Below are positions 1-9,445 of a DNA stretch of 64,000 nucleotides, piece by piece. Position 1 is the first letter of the stretch; the number at the start of each line of letters is the position of its first letter. The stretch is from Desulfocicer sp963675955 (lineage in GTDB: Bacteria > Desulfobacterota > Desulfobacteria > Desulfobacterales > Desulfobacteraceae): assembly GCA_963675955.2 (NCBI GenBank), contig CAXXVR010000002.1:1426001-1490000 (forward strand), in the 5' to 3' direction. The notes beneath the pieces were generated by a model. It was given only the letters and a program-made list of their open reading frames with translations, was not told where the DNA came from and made no database searches. Made by a program: the position numbers and the translations under genes.

Positions 1-1191
1 TGTGTCACCGAACAAGAAAATGTGCCCCCAAAAAATTACAGGGATATCACAGCCTTAATATCCAAAGCGCCTTTTTCCTCCCGGGTGATTGAGCAAAGCC
101 TTGAAGCCTTTAAAAAAATTGCCCTGGCCGAATCCGCCATACATGGTTCAGATCTGGAATCCGTTCATTTCCATGAGGTGGGCGGCATTGATGCGCTGGT
201 TGACATTGTGGGTTCTTTTCTCTGTGCTGAATACCTTGGTATTGAAAGAATTTATGCCTCTCCTGTGCCCCTTGGACGTGGATTTGTCACCTGCTGCCAT
301 GGAATGATTCCGGTGCCGGCCCCTGCCACTCTGGGCATTTTAAAGGGAGTTCCGGTGACGGCGTCGGACATCGGCATGGAAAATGTCACCCCCACCGGTG
401 CCGCTATAATCACTACTCTGGCCCGATCCTTTGGTTCCATGCCGGATATGGTGATGGGCCAGGTAGGATACGGGGCTGGTAAACGAAAATCAGGTACCGG
501 TGTGCCCAATCTGCTTCGTGTCATCACCGGAACCTCAGCCTCTTGTCTGGGCATGCCCTATGTTAGACAGGAAACGGTGTGGGTGGTGGAAACCACCATT
601 GATGACATGAGCCCTGAGGTGTTGGGCTACCTCATGGACAAGCTTTTTGAACAAGGTGCCCTGGATGTATGCCATATTCCCGTGCATATGAAGAAAAATC
701 GACCTGGAACCCGTCTGGAAGTGCTCTGCTGTGAGGAACACTTGAAAGACCTTATGAACCTTATTTTAACCCAGAGTTCCTCCACCGGAGTACGTTTCAA
801 CAAGGTTCAGCGGGGGGTGCTCCACCGTGAAATTATCACCGTGTCCACCTGCTTTGGCCAGATAAAAGCCAAGAAAATTATTGATCCCGGCGGGTCTGTT
901 CGCATTGTTCCCGAGTACGAGGTCTGCCGCAGGGTGGCCGAAGAAAAGAAAATCCCCCTGCAGGAGGTGTATACCCGGGTCCTTGTAAGTGCCCGGACAC
1001 TGGTTCTGGATACAGATGAACGGGATCATGGCAATTGTGATGCCCTGGATTGTGTCCCGGGCCGTCCCACACCGATGACCTCGTCCCCTGGCATTGATTG
1101 CTCCCATGACCATGGCATGCAAAATAACGTTGATTATATCCATACCCATATACACGACCATAATAAACACGACCATAATCATGATCAGTAG
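1..1191 (+). CDS. larC: LarC-type nickel insertion protein, 5' end missing
   Basis: LarC (DUF111) makes the nickel-pincer cofactor of lactate racemase and relatives by inserting Ni into the pyridinium bis-thiocarboxylate mononucleotide. The frame is open to base 1, so the N-terminus lies upstream; the first ATG at 22 is internal. Family features seen are the VHFHEVGGIDALVDIVG block, the PVPAPAT stretch and the VTPTGAA block, then a C-terminal ferredoxin-like half beginning near ETTIDDMSPEVLGY. The C-terminus is a tail with about ten His residues alternating with Asp/Asn after residue 355, a plausible metal-binding store. The protein is encoded by one uninterrupted ORF, whereas some LarC genes need a programmed frameshift. 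The family call is firm; the substrate racemase is not in the window. Confidence 0.9.
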   Translation, partial: CVTEQENVPPKNYRDITALISKAPFSSRVIEQSLEAFKKIALAESAIHGSDLESVHFHEVGGIDALVDIVGSFLCAEYLGIERIYASPVPLGRGFVTCCHGMIPVPAPATLGILKGVPVTASDIGMENVTPTGAAIITTLARSFGSMPDMVMGQVGYGAGKRKSGTGVPNLLRVITGTSASCLGMPYVRQETVWVVETTIDDMSPEVLGYLMDKLFEQGALDVCHIPVHMKKNRPGTRLEVLCCEEHLKDLMNLILTQSSSTGVRFNKVQRGVLHREIITVSTCFGQIKAKKIIDPGGSVRIVPEYEVCRRVAEEKKIPLQEVYTRVLVSARTLVLDTDERDHGNCDALDCVPGRPTPMTSSPGIDCSHDHGMQNNVDYIHTHIHDHNKHDHNHDQ

Positions 1192-1297
1192 TCGGAATTC
1201 ACCGGTGATACTGAAATTTGACGATCCCATTTTTTGGGTTTAAGCACAACATCGGTCACCTTGGGAAGGGGGGGCAGATGAAGAGGATAGTAAAAAA

Positions 1298-1747
1298 ATG
1301 ACATTGCAACAACGGCTTTTCATGTTTGCTGCCACCGGAGCCATGGTTGGATATGCCCCGGTGGCCCCGGGAACCTGGGGCACCCTGGTGGGCATTCCCC
1401 TGGTTTTACTTTGTAATCTTGTGCCCCCATCATGGCAGACCTTTGCCGTGGTGCTGTTCATCATGGGGACCATCTGGGTGGCCCAGGAGGCAGAAAAAAT
1501 ATTTGCCCAAAAAGATCCCGGTGCCATTGTTATTGATGAGATTGCCGGATATCTGGTGGCCCTTTGCGGTGTGCCGATTAGCTTTTTTTCATTGTTGGCG
1601 GGCTTTCTGATATTTCGATTTTTTGATATTGTAAAACCCTTCCCGATAAGATATTTTGAACGACAATTCTCAGGAGGAGCAGGGATTGTACTGGATGATA
1701 TTTTTGCAGGTCTCTATACCGGACTTGTTTTGAGGCTCTTTTTTTGA
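1298..1747 (+). CDS. pgpA: Phosphatidylglycerophosphatase A
   Basis: This 149-residue integral membrane enzyme removes phosphate from phosphatidylglycerophosphate to give phosphatidylglycerol. The family signature GYAPVAPGTWGTLVGIP lies near residues 18-34. The acidic KDPGAIVIDEIAGY motif lies near residues 71-84 and supplies the metal and phosphate site. DIVKPFPIRYFE and GIVLDDIFAGL follow, with hydrophobic segments between them. Length matches the family (about 150-170 residues). It starts about 100 bp after larC and ends about 210 bp before recA. The pgpA-recA neighbourhood is common in bacteria, often with cinA between; cinA is absent here. Confidence 0.93.
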   Translation: MTLQQRLFMFAATGAMVGYAPVAPGTWGTLVGIPLVLLCNLVPPSWQTFAVVLFIMGTIWVAQEAEKIFAQKDPGAIVIDEIAGYLVALCGVPISFFSLLAGFLIFRFFDIVKPFPIRYFERQFSGGAGIVLDDIFAGLYTGLVLRLFF

Positions 1748-1959
1748 TAAAAAATCACGGGCCTGGTCATAACATAGCCCATTTGGGAGAAAGGCCAGGC
1801 TTGCTTCATGTAAATGTTTATTTAGTGCCCCATATTTACCTGTTTGAGGCTGTGTAGCATACTATGAGCAGACCATAACAGGTTAAGATGGGATGGTGAC
1901 CGAATATTTACTAACCAGGTCAAAAATTACCTTTAATAACAGGGTGGGAGATAAAGTAG

Positions 1960-3000
1960 ATGGCGGAATCAACGGAAAAGGAAAAGGCCGTAAAATCGGC
2001 AATGAGTCAGATAGAGCGACAGTTTGGAAAAGGCTCCATCATGAAACTCGGTGCAAGGGAAGTACAGGCAGTCCCGGTGATTCCAACGGGTTCACTTGCC
2101 CTTGATAAAGCCCTTGGTGTCGGGGGATATCCCCGGGGCCGGGTGATTGAAATTTATGGACCGGAATCCTCGGGTAAAACCACCCTGGCCCTCCATGCCG
2201 TGGCCGAATCCCAGCGTCAGGGTGGTATTGTGGCCTTTATTGACGCCGAGCATGCCCTGGATGTGACCTATGCCAAAAAACTTGGTGTAGATTGTGATGA
2301 ACTGCTTGTTTCCCAACCCGACACCGGGGAGCAGGCCCTGGAAATAGCCGACATGCTGGTGCGAAGCGGTGCCATTGATATCATTGTGGTGGATTCGGTG
2401 GCAGCACTGGTTCCCCGGGCTGAGATTGAAGGGGAGATGGGCGATTCCCACATGGGACTCCAGGCACGACTCATGTCCCAGGCATTGCGTAAACTTACGG
2501 CCACCATGTCCAAAACCAATACCACGGTGATTTTCATCAACCAGATCCGCATGAAAATTGGTGTGGTGTATGGCAATCCTGAGACCACTACCGGTGGTAA
2601 TGCCTTAAAGTTTTATGCCTCTGTTCGCCTGGAAATCAGAAAAGCCGCTGCCATCAAGGATGGCCAGGATGTCACCGGTAACCGCACCAAGGTAAAGGTG
2701 GTGAAAAACAAGCTGGCACCCCCGTTTAAAAGTGTGGAATTTGATCTCATGTACGGGGAAGGCATTTCCAGGACCGGAGATTTGCTTGATATGGGGGTGG
2801 ATCTGGAAATCATAGAAAAGAGCGGGGCCTGGTATTCCTTTGACGGGGAACGCATTGGTCAGGGACGACAGAATGTTAAGGCGTTCTTTCTGGATAATCC
2901 TGATCTGTTTGAGAAAATCCAGCGACTGGTGCGGGAAAAACTCGGTATTGCCGTTAATGGCCCTAAACTTGCGGCCCCTGCCACTCAGCCAGAAAAATAA
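1960..3000 (+). CDS. recA: Recombinase RecA
   Basis: RecA forms filaments on single-stranded DNA, pairs homologous strands and triggers LexA self-cleavage. The 346-residue protein has Walker A GPESSGKTTLALHA (about residues 66-79), the Walker B region IDIIVVDSVAALVP, the L2/ATP-sensing FINQIRMKIGVVYGNPETTTGG segment and the usual C-terminal domain. The ATG at 1960 is preceded by a GGGAG-type ribosome site in gggtgggagataaag. The 212 bp upstream must hold the promoter; I could not point to an unambiguous LexA box. recX, often next to recA, is absent and alaS follows directly. RecA also bears on the integron downstream, because ssDNA-driven SOS induction controls integrase expression in several known integrons. 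Confidence 0.98.
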   Translation: MAESTEKEKAVKSAMSQIERQFGKGSIMKLGAREVQAVPVIPTGSLALDKALGVGGYPRGRVIEIYGPESSGKTTLALHAVAESQRQGGIVAFIDAEHALDVTYAKKLGVDCDELLVSQPDTGEQALEIADMLVRSGAIDIIVVDSVAALVPRAEIEGEMGDSHMGLQARLMSQALRKLTATMSKTNTTVIFINQIRMKIGVVYGNPETTTGGNALKFYASVRLEIRKAAAIKDGQDVTGNRTKVKVVKNKLAPPFKSVEFDLMYGEGISRTGDLLDMGVDLEIIEKSGAWYSFDGERIGQGRQNVKAFFLDNPDLFEKIQRLVREKLGIAVNGPKLAAPATQPEK

Positions 3001-3006
3001 TATAAT

Positions 3007-3038
3007 TTGGGGTGGGGTCAGGCTTCACCCCACCCCAA
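3007..3038 (+). promoter_or_regulatory. Perfect 12-bp hairpin between recA and alaS
   Basis: Bases 3007-3018 (TTGGGGTGGGGT) are the exact reverse complement of 3027-3038, with an 8-base loop. The hairpin starts 7 bases after the recA stop. No T-run follows it, so it does not look like a classic intrinsic terminator. It could reduce read-through, stabilise the recA message 3' end or structure the alaS leader. Confidence 0.6.
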
Positions 3039-3121
3039 TGGCCCATGTTGTGACCAAGCCCAGAGATTATAATATCAACGCCGTGAATGGCTTTTCAAGG
3101 AAAAGGCCCAGGAGTACACTA

Positions 3122-5743
3122 ATGACAGGCAAAGAAGCACGCAGAATATTTATTGAATATTTCAAAAAACATCATCACCAGGTCGTGAGGAGTTCTTCTC
3201 TTGTTCCCCAGGATGATCCGACGCTTTTGTTCACCAACGCCGGTATGGTGCAGTTCAAGCGTGTATTTACCGGTGATGAAAAAAGAGATTACAACCGGGC
3301 GGTGACCTCCCAGAAATGTGTCAGGGCCGGTGGAAAGCACAATGATCTGGAAAATGTGGGTTACACGGCCCGGCATCACACCTTCTTTGAAATGCTGGGT
3401 AACTTCTCCTTTGGGGATTATTTTAAAGAAAATGCCCTGGAATTCGGCTGGGATCTGTTGACCAACGGATATGGGCTTGATCCATCAAAACTCTGGGTTT
3501 CGGTTTACCTTGACGATGATGAGGCCTACAAACTCTGGCGGGATCACATCGGGGTGCCTGAAGAGCGCATTGTGCGCCTGGGTGAAGCCGACAACTTCTG
3601 GTCCATGGGGGACACCGGTCCCTGCGGTCCCTGCAGCGAGATTCACATTGACCGGGGGGAAGCCTTTGGATGCGGCAGCCCCGACTGTGCCGTAGGCTGT
3701 GAGTGTGACCGTTATCTGGAGCTGTGGAATCTTGTTTTCATGCAGTTTGAAAGGGATGAAAACGGCACAATGACACCCCTGCCAAGGCCCAGCATTGATA
3801 CGGGGCTTGGTCTGGAACGGATTGTGTCCGTACTCCAGAATGTTCCCACCAATTACGATACTGACCTGTTTATCCCCATCATGGAGACGGTGGAAAAACT
3901 TACAGGTAAAAAGAAAACAGACTCCCGGGAGATTGAAGTGGCCATGAAGGTCATTGCCGATCACAGCCGGGCCTCGGCCTTTCTTATTTCTGATGGTATT
4001 CTTCCCTCCAATGAGGGCAGGGGATATGTGCTGCGGCGCATCATGCGCCGGGCCATCCGTTATGGTCGTCACATCGGTCTGACAAAACCATTTCTCCATG
4101 AAACTGTCACCACAGTGTTTGAAATCATGGATGAAGCCTATCCTGAGCTCAAGGAATCCTCTGCCTTTATCCTCAATGTGGTTAAAAACGAAGAAATAAA
4201 ATTTTCTGAAACCCTGGACATGGGATTAAAGCTGCTTCGTTCCACCATTGAAGAGCTGGAAGCTGAGAATAAAAAAGAGATTCCCGGCAACCTTATTTTC
4301 ATGCTTTATGATACCTATGGCTTTCCTGTAGACATCATTACCGACGTGATAAAAGATACGAACATTACCCTGGATATGGACGGGTATGAAGCGGCCATGG
4401 CCGATCAGCGGGCACGCTCCAAGAGTTCAAAAACCTTTGCCGGTGTGGGAGATGCCTATAAAGAACTTACCTCCACCGGAGTCAGAACCGGATTCACCGG
4501 TTATGATGGGCTTGAGCTACGTTCCCAGGTATTGCTTCTGGTTAAAGGTGGTGAAAAAGTGAACGTGGTGGCAGCGGGTGATACCGTGGAAATCGTCACC
4601 GAAAAAACCCCCTTTTATGCCGAGGCCGGTGGCCAGGCCGGTGATGCCGGTTGGATTCAGGGGGAAAACGGTCGGGTAAAAATACACAATACAATTGCCG
4701 ATCCATCAGGGCTTCGTATTCACCAGGGCGTTGTGGAAGAGGGAACCATGGGTGCTGAAAAAGAGGTTGTTCTCACCGTGGATAAAGAACGCCGGGATCT
4801 GACGGCCCAGAACCATTCGGCCACCCATCTGTTACATGCGGCCTTAAGATCTGTGCTGGGGGATCACGTCAAACAGTCCGGATCACTTGTGACAAGTGAC
4901 CGTCTTCGATTTGATTTTACCCATTTTTCCGCCATATCCCATGAAGAACTCCAGGCCATTGAGAAAAAGGTCAACGGATATATCCGAAAAAATGCGGCTC
5001 TGTCCACCACGGAAATGAGCATGGATGAGGCTGTAAAATCAGGTGCTACCGCGCTTTTTGAAGAAAAATATGGTGATCGGGTCCGGGTGGTTTCCATGGG
5101 AAATTTTTCCCGGGAACTATGCGGGGGAACCCACACCGACAGAACTGGAAGCATCGGTTTTTTTACCATTGTGTCCGAGGCAGGTATTGCCTCCGGTATC
5201 CGGCGTATTGAAGCCCTGACAGGTCCTAAAGCGCTGGATCATGTTCATCAGAGCATGGCCCTGATCCGCAATGTGGCTGCGGCTGTAAAATCCTCCCGGG
5301 AGGATCTGCTGTCCAAGGTGGAAACCCTGGTGGCGGACAAGAAAGCTGCGGATAAGGAAATTGTTTCCCTCAAGGCCAAAATCGCCTCTAAATCCGTTGA
5401 TGATATGGAAGATGACATTCGTCTGATCAATGGAGTCAAGGTGCTGGCCAAAAAAGTGGAGGTGGAAAATCCCTCCCAGATGCGGGATCTGGCCGATAAG
5501 TTTAAGCTCAAAATTGGCTCTGGTGTGGTGCTTCTGGGTGCTGAATCCAATGGAAAGGCTCTGTTGATCTGCGTGGTGACCAAGGACATGACCAAACAAT
5601 TCCATGCTGGAAACATAGTTAAAAAAGCAGCTGCCATTGTGGGCGGTGGCGGTGGCGGCAGGCCGGACATGGCCCAGGCCGGCGGCTCTACCCCGGAACA
5701 TCTGGCAAAGGCCCTGGAATCAGTTTACACCGTGGCCCAATAA
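3122..5743 (+). CDS. alaS: Alanine--tRNA ligase
   Basis: AlaRS charges tRNA-Ala and hydrolyses mischarged Ser/Gly-tRNA. I start it at ATG 3122 (MTGKEARRIFIEYF), behind CCCAGGAGTACACTA. The frame is open further upstream into recA, but that part is not AlaRS-like. The 873 residues match the family (about 870-880). Class II motif blocks are visible (SLVPQDDPTLLFTNAGM, KHNDLENVGYTARHHTFFEMLGNFSFGDYF). The editing domain has NHSATHLLHAALR and the zinc-site CGGTH. The C-terminal C-Ala domain ends in a Gly-rich GGGGGGRPDMAQAGG. It sits 121 bp after recA and 24 bp before a permease gene. Confidence 0.97.
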   Translation: MTGKEARRIFIEYFKKHHHQVVRSSSLVPQDDPTLLFTNAGMVQFKRVFTGDEKRDYNRAVTSQKCVRAGGKHNDLENVGYTARHHTFFEMLGNFSFGDYFKENALEFGWDLLTNGYGLDPSKLWVSVYLDDDEAYKLWRDHIGVPEERIVRLGEADNFWSMGDTGPCGPCSEIHIDRGEAFGCGSPDCAVGCECDRYLELWNLVFMQFERDENGTMTPLPRPSIDTGLGLERIVSVLQNVPTNYDTDLFIPIMETVEKLTGKKKTDSREIEVAMKVIADHSRASAFLISDGILPSNEGRGYVLRRIMRRAIRYGRHIGLTKPFLHETVTTVFEIMDEAYPELKESSAFILNVVKNEEIKFSETLDMGLKLLRSTIEELEAENKKEIPGNLIFMLYDTYGFPVDIITDVIKDTNITLDMDGYEAAMADQRARSKSSKTFAGVGDAYKELTSTGVRTGFTGYDGLELRSQVLLLVKGGEKVNVVAAGDTVEIVTEKTPFYAEAGGQAGDAGWIQGENGRVKIHNTIADPSGLRIHQGVVEEGTMGAEKEVVLTVDKERRDLTAQNHSATHLLHAALRSVLGDHVKQSGSLVTSDRLRFDFTHFSAISHEELQAIEKKVNGYIRKNAALSTTEMSMDEAVKSGATALFEEKYGDRVRVVSMGNFSRELCGGTHTDRTGSIGFFTIVSEAGIASGIRRIEALTGPKALDHVHQSMALIRNVAAAVKSSREDLLSKVETLVADKKAADKEIVSLKAKIASKSVDDMEDDIRLINGVKVLAKKVEVENPSQMRDLADKFKLKIGSGVVLLGAESNGKALLICVVTKDMTKQFHAGNIVKKAAAIVGGGGGGRPDMAQAGGSTPEHLAKALESVYTVAQ

Positions 5744-5767
5744 TTCCATGACACCCTTATTTAATTC

Positions 5768-6805
5768 ATGACTGCCTATTTCATCAGACGACTTTTGCTG
5801 GTGATCCCCACATTTCTGGGGATCACCATCATGGTGTTTGCCATCACCCGGTTTGTACCCGGGGGTCCCATGGAGCGTATCATTGCCGATGCCCGGCAGA
5901 TGCAGGCCACGGGTGGCGGCCGGGCCATGTCCGGACCCGGGGGAGGTGGCGGTGCAGGGCAACCCCTTTCTCCGGAACAGATTGAAAAACTCAGGGTGTA
6001 TTATGGATTTGATAAGCCCCTTCTCACAAGCTATGTGCTGTGGCTTGGTAAGGTGCTTCAAGGCGATCTGGGCCGTTCTACCCGGTATTACGATCCGGTG
6101 TGGGACATGATAAAAGAGCGGATTCCCATTTCCTTATACTTTGGGGTGCTCACCACCCTGATTGTCTACGGGGTGTGCATTCCCCTTGGTATCGCCAAGG
6201 CCATCGGTCATCGCAGCGGGTTTGACAATATCACCTCAGTGGTGATTTTTACAGGCTATGCCATCCCCGGTTGGGTGGCAGGTGTGATGCTTCTGGTGGT
6301 TTTTTCCTCCCGCATGGATCTTTTCCCCCTGGGGGGACTGGTGTCGGACCTGTTTCCAGAACTGACTCTGTTTGAAAAAATAAGAGACCTTGCCTGGCAT
6401 ACGCTTTTGCCCCTTCTGTCCTATGTGCTTGGCTCCTTTACCGTTATGACCCTTTTAATGAAAAACACCCTCATGGATAATCTGGGAGCCGATTATGTCA
6501 GAACCGCCGTAGCCAAGGGCCTGTCCTTCCGGCAGGCAGTGTTTCGCCATGCCTTAAGAAACAGTCTGATTCCCATTGCCACGCATTTTGGCAACAATGT
6601 TTCCATTATCCTCATGGGTTCATTTCTCATTGAAAAGGTATTTAACATCAACGGCATGGGACTCCTGGGATATGAATCCGTGGTGGATCGGGATTATCCC
6701 GTGGTCATGGGCATTCTGGTGATTTCGTCTTTATTGTTCATGCTGGGCAATATTTTGTCTGATGTGTGTGTGGCCCTGGTGGACCCCCGGGTGAGGTTTA
6801 AATGA
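5768..6805 (+). CDS. ABC transporter permease, YejB/DppB type
   Basis: This is an inner-membrane permease of the oligopeptide/microcin C (BPD_transp_1) class, 345 residues. The N-terminus MTAYFIRRLLLVIPTFLGITI is the usual first membrane span. An insert rich in Gly and Pro (about residues 45-70) follows, then LRVYYGFDKPLLTSYVLWLGKVLQGDLGRS. The EAA-type loop that contacts the ATPase is near DYVRTAVAKGLSFRQAVFRHALRNSLIP. The long N-terminal part and the partner gene resemble YejB more than DppB. It overlaps the next permease by 4 bases (ATGA), so the two are probably translationally coupled. No binding protein or ATPase gene is next to them. Confidence 0.88.
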   Translation: MTAYFIRRLLLVIPTFLGITIMVFAITRFVPGGPMERIIADARQMQATGGGRAMSGPGGGGGAGQPLSPEQIEKLRVYYGFDKPLLTSYVLWLGKVLQGDLGRSTRYYDPVWDMIKERIPISLYFGVLTTLIVYGVCIPLGIAKAIGHRSGFDNITSVVIFTGYAIPGWVAGVMLLVVFSSRMDLFPLGGLVSDLFPELTLFEKIRDLAWHTLLPLLSYVLGSFTVMTLLMKNTLMDNLGADYVRTAVAKGLSFRQAVFRHALRNSLIPIATHFGNNVSIILMGSFLIEKVFNINGMGLLGYESVVDRDYPVVMGILVISSLLFMLGNILSDVCVALVDPRVRFK

Positions 6806-7860
6806 AAATCAATCCCTTGACCCGGAAAAAATGGAAGCGGTTTGTCTCCATCAAAAGAGGTTTCTTTTCGTTTCTGATTCTTATGGGTTTGATTTTTCTT
6901 TCTCTTTTTGCCGAGGTGTTCGTCAACAGCCGGGCCCTGGTGGTGCGATACCAGGGAACCTTTTATTTTCCCACCTATGGAGACATGATTCCCGGCACCA
7001 CCTTCGGGCTGGACTATGATTATGAGACCAATTACCGGGAACTTAAACAAAAAATTGCAGAAAACAGATTGTCAGGACAAAAAACAGGTGATTTTGTTCT
7101 CATGCCCCCGGTGCCCTACAACCCTTACGAAAATGATCTCAAAGAGGGAAGTTATCCACCCTTTGCCCCATCCCTTGCCGATCAGCATTATTTCGGCACG
7201 GACAATGTGGGAAGGGATGTGCTGGCAAGGCTTTTGTACGGATTCCGCACCGCCATGGCCTTTTCCCTGATTTTACTGGTGCTCAATTATTCCATCGGCA
7301 TCAGTCTCGGGTGCTGCATGGGGTATTTCGGCGGAAAGTTTGATCTTTTTTTTCAACGCATTCTGGAGGTGTGGAGCAATATTCCCTTTTTGTATGTGGT
7401 GATCATTGTTTCATCCATCATTGTACCCGATTTCATGATTCTGCTTGTCATCATGGCCTTTTTCGGGTGGATCAACATGACCTGGGTCATGCGCACCATG
7501 ACCTACCGGGAAAAGGAACGCGAATATGTTCTGGCGGCCCGGTCACTGGGGGCCTCCCATGCCCGGATCATCTTTAAGCACATCATTCCCAACACCCTTT
7601 CCGTCATCGTCACCTATGCCCCCTTTGCCATCTCCGGCGGGATTGTGGCCCTGACATCCCTGGATTACCTTGGGTTCGGACTTCCGGCCCCCACCCCCAG
7701 CTGGGGGGAACTGCTGGAGCAGGGCTGGACCAACATGGAGGCCTGGTGGATTTCCGCCTCCGTGGTGGGTGCCCTGGTTTTGACCCTCATGGTGGTGACC
7801 TTTACCGGAGAAGCCATCAGAGAAGCCTTTGATCCAAGGATGTATACCATCTACACCTGA
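6802..7860 (+). CDS. ABC transporter permease, YejE/DppC type
   Basis: This is the partner permease of the gene before it, 352 residues, with a 4-base overlap. One N-terminal span (FFSFLILMGLIFLSLFAEVFV) is followed by a periplasmic segment with the YejE-like stretch GTTFGLDYDYETNYREL. The GTDNVGRDVLARLLYGFRTAM motif is typical of DppC/YejE, and the EAA loop is EREYVLAARSLGASHARIIFKHIIPN. The pair would form the membrane channel of a peptide importer. A yejF-like ATPase and yejA-like binding protein do not follow, so they must be encoded elsewhere or shared. The next gene is convergent, 19 bp away. Confidence 0.88.
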   Translation: MKINPLTRKKWKRFVSIKRGFFSFLILMGLIFLSLFAEVFVNSRALVVRYQGTFYFPTYGDMIPGTTFGLDYDYETNYRELKQKIAENRLSGQKTGDFVLMPPVPYNPYENDLKEGSYPPFAPSLADQHYFGTDNVGRDVLARLLYGFRTAMAFSLILLVLNYSIGISLGCCMGYFGGKFDLFFQRILEVWSNIPFLYVVIIVSSIIVPDFMILLVIMAFFGWINMTWVMRTMTYREKEREYVLAARSLGASHARIIFKHIIPNTLSVIVTYAPFAISGGIVALTSLDYLGFGLPAPTPSWGELLEQGWTNMEAWWISASVVGALVLTLMVVTFTGEAIREAFDPRMYTIYT

Positions 7861-7879
7861 TCTTGTGACATTTTCTTTT

Positions 7880-8425
7880 TTAACGGGATGTATTCGGGGA
7901 AAGGGTTGAATAGGCCTGCTGAATTTCCTTGAACCGTTTTTCTGCCAGCTCCTGAAATTCTTTACCCAGATGGGATACCCGGTCGGGGTGGTATTGTTTG
8001 GCAAGGCTCAGGTAGGCTGTCCGGATTTCTTCCCGGGTGGCATCCGGGGAGACCCCCAGAATTTCATGGGGGGATTTTGTATGACGGGGGGTGCTCTCTT
8101 CCCTGGCTTCCTGTTGGGTTTTCTGGTGGCTGCGGGCACCGGAAGAGGTTTCCTGTTGGCTGTTAGCCCTGAAATCCTGGGATCTGCCGGTGCTCTGGGA
8201 GTTTCTGGCGCTCTGGAAACTGCCAGCTCCATAGTGGGGGGAGCCTTTTTTTGAGAAAATACCGGGAAATTTTCCAGTTCTCAGAAAATAAATCAGCATG
8301 GAGATGAGAACGGTATCATCAATCCATCCAAGAAAGGGCACCATAAAATCGGGGATGAGATCTATGGGACTGATGACATAGATGATCACCGCCAGGGTGA
8401 TGAAAAATTTTGTCAACTGACTCAT
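7880..8425 (-). CDS. DUF1232 membrane protein with C-terminal J-domain
   Basis: I start it at the ATG at 8425 (MSQLTKFFITLAVIIYV), with GGAGAGG upstream; a TTG seven codons earlier is possible. The 181-residue protein has an N-terminal DUF1232 (YkvA-like) membrane segment with the IYVISPIDLIPDFM motif. A low-complexity Ser/Gln/Lys linker (about residues 55-110) follows, then a J-domain with SPHEILGVSPDATREEIRTAY and the Hsp70-activating HPD in KQYHPDRVSHLG. It probably recruits a DnaK to the membrane; the client is unknown. The gene lies just downstream of intI on the same strand, with only about 25 bp between them. Confidence 0.8.
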   Translation of the reverse strand: MSQLTKFFITLAVIIYVISPIDLIPDFMVPFLGWIDDTVLISMLIYFLRTGKFPGIFSKKGSPHYGAGSFQSARNSQSTGRSQDFRANSQQETSSGARSHQKTQQEAREESTPRHTKSPHEILGVSPDATREEIRTAYLSLAKQYHPDRVSHLGKEFQELAEKRFKEIQQAYSTLSPNTSR

Positions 8426-8449
8426 TGGCGGGAATATCCTCTCCAAAGG

Positions 8450-9445
8450 TTACATGCCCAGACCTTCAAGGGGGCTTTTGATGCGGGAGATGTCTTTGTC
8501 CATGACATGGGTGTAACGCTCCGTGGTTTTGACATCTGCATGCCCCATGAGTTCCTGCAGCACTCTTATATTAATACCATTTTTCAGCATGGTGGTGGCA
8601 AAGCTGTGTCGTAAGGTATGGCAGGTGACTCTTTTGTCAATACCGGCTCTGCTGGCTGCTCTCTTTACTGCCTTTTGCAGTCCCGATTCCAGGACGTGAT
8701 GCCGTCGTTCAATCCCCTGCCGGGGATCAATGGAGCGCTTTTTTGATGGAAACACATATTGCCATTGGGTCTCCATGGCGGCATTTTTATATTTGCGGCC
8801 CAGGGCTGCAGGAATGTATACCTCTCCGAATCCTTCTTCAAGATCCCGGTGGTGCAATGCCTTTACCTGTTCAATATGGTATTTGAGTTCACGGATAATT
8901 GGTTGGGGAAGTATGGTGCTTCGCCACTTGTCCCCTTTTCCCAGTACATGAATTCGTTTTCGGTCAAAATCAATATCCTTGATACGCAATCTTACGCATT
9001 CCATGAGCCTTAAGCCTGAGCCATACAGGATTTTTGCCATCAATGCGTGGGTTCCCTCAATGTGCTGAAAAAAGGCCTGGATCTCTTTTTTGCCAAGCAC
9101 CGTGGGTAACATAGGCTTTTTTTTGGAACGAATGGGTAGAATTTTTCCTTCCAGCGGGAGATCCAGCACTTCACGGTAAAGGAAAACAATGGCATTGAGG
9201 GCCTGTCGCTGGGTGGACGCGGAAACCTCTTTGTTCACCACCAGGTCTGAGAGAAAACGTTCCACATTATGGGCTGTGAGGTCCCGTGGATGGACGTTTC
9301 CACCGAAAAAGCGGATATACCGCAATATCCATTGGCAATAACTCTGTTCCGTCCGATAAGCGTAGTGATGGTATCTCAGTACCTCGCGGACCTGATCCAT
9401 TAATTTAAATTTGGGATTGGGATGGAATTTGGGTTGACTTTCCAT
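8450..9445 (-). CDS. intI: Integron integrase
   Basis: This is a 331-residue tyrosine recombinase of the integron-integrase family, which recombines attI and attC sites. N-terminal SAM-like DNA-binding part: MDQVREVLRYHHYAYRTEQSY. The catalytic part has Arg in GSGLRLMECVRLRIKDID, the HTLRHSFATTML box, GHADVKTTERYTHV, and the nucleophile Tyr in it. The diagnostic feature is the extra integron-specific helix region EVYIPAALGRKYKNAAMETQWQYVFPSKK (about residues 205-233), absent from XerC/D. The ATG at 9445 lacks an obvious Shine-Dalgarno, and Met16 is an alternative. intI is divergent from the cassettes, as usual. All three catalytic motifs look intact, so activity is plausible. Confidence 0.93.
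   Translation of the reverse strand: MESQPKFHPNPKFKLMDQVREVLRYHHYAYRTEQSYCQWILRYIRFFGGNVHPRDLTAHNVERFLSDLVVNKEVSASTQRQALNAIVFLYREVLDLPLEGKILPIRSKKKPMLPTVLGKKEIQAFFQHIEGTHALMAKILYGSGLRLMECVRLRIKDIDFDRKRIHVLGKGDKWRSTILPQPIIRELKYHIEQVKALHHRDLEEGFGEVYIPAALGRKYKNAAMETQWQYVFPSKKRSIDPRQGIERRHHVLESGLQKAVKRAASRAGIDKRVTCHTLRHSFATTMLKNGINIRVLQELMGHADVKTTERYTHVMDKDISRIKSPLEGLGM

Noticed and set aside
1801..1959. LexA box in front of recA or intI
   Set aside because: No dyad convincing enough was seen by eye, and the LexA motif of this group varies; not reported as a feature.
8450..9445. XerC/XerD or phage integrase instead of IntI
   Set aside because: The integron-specific insert before the HTLRH box and the attC-bearing cassettes beyond it fit IntI only.
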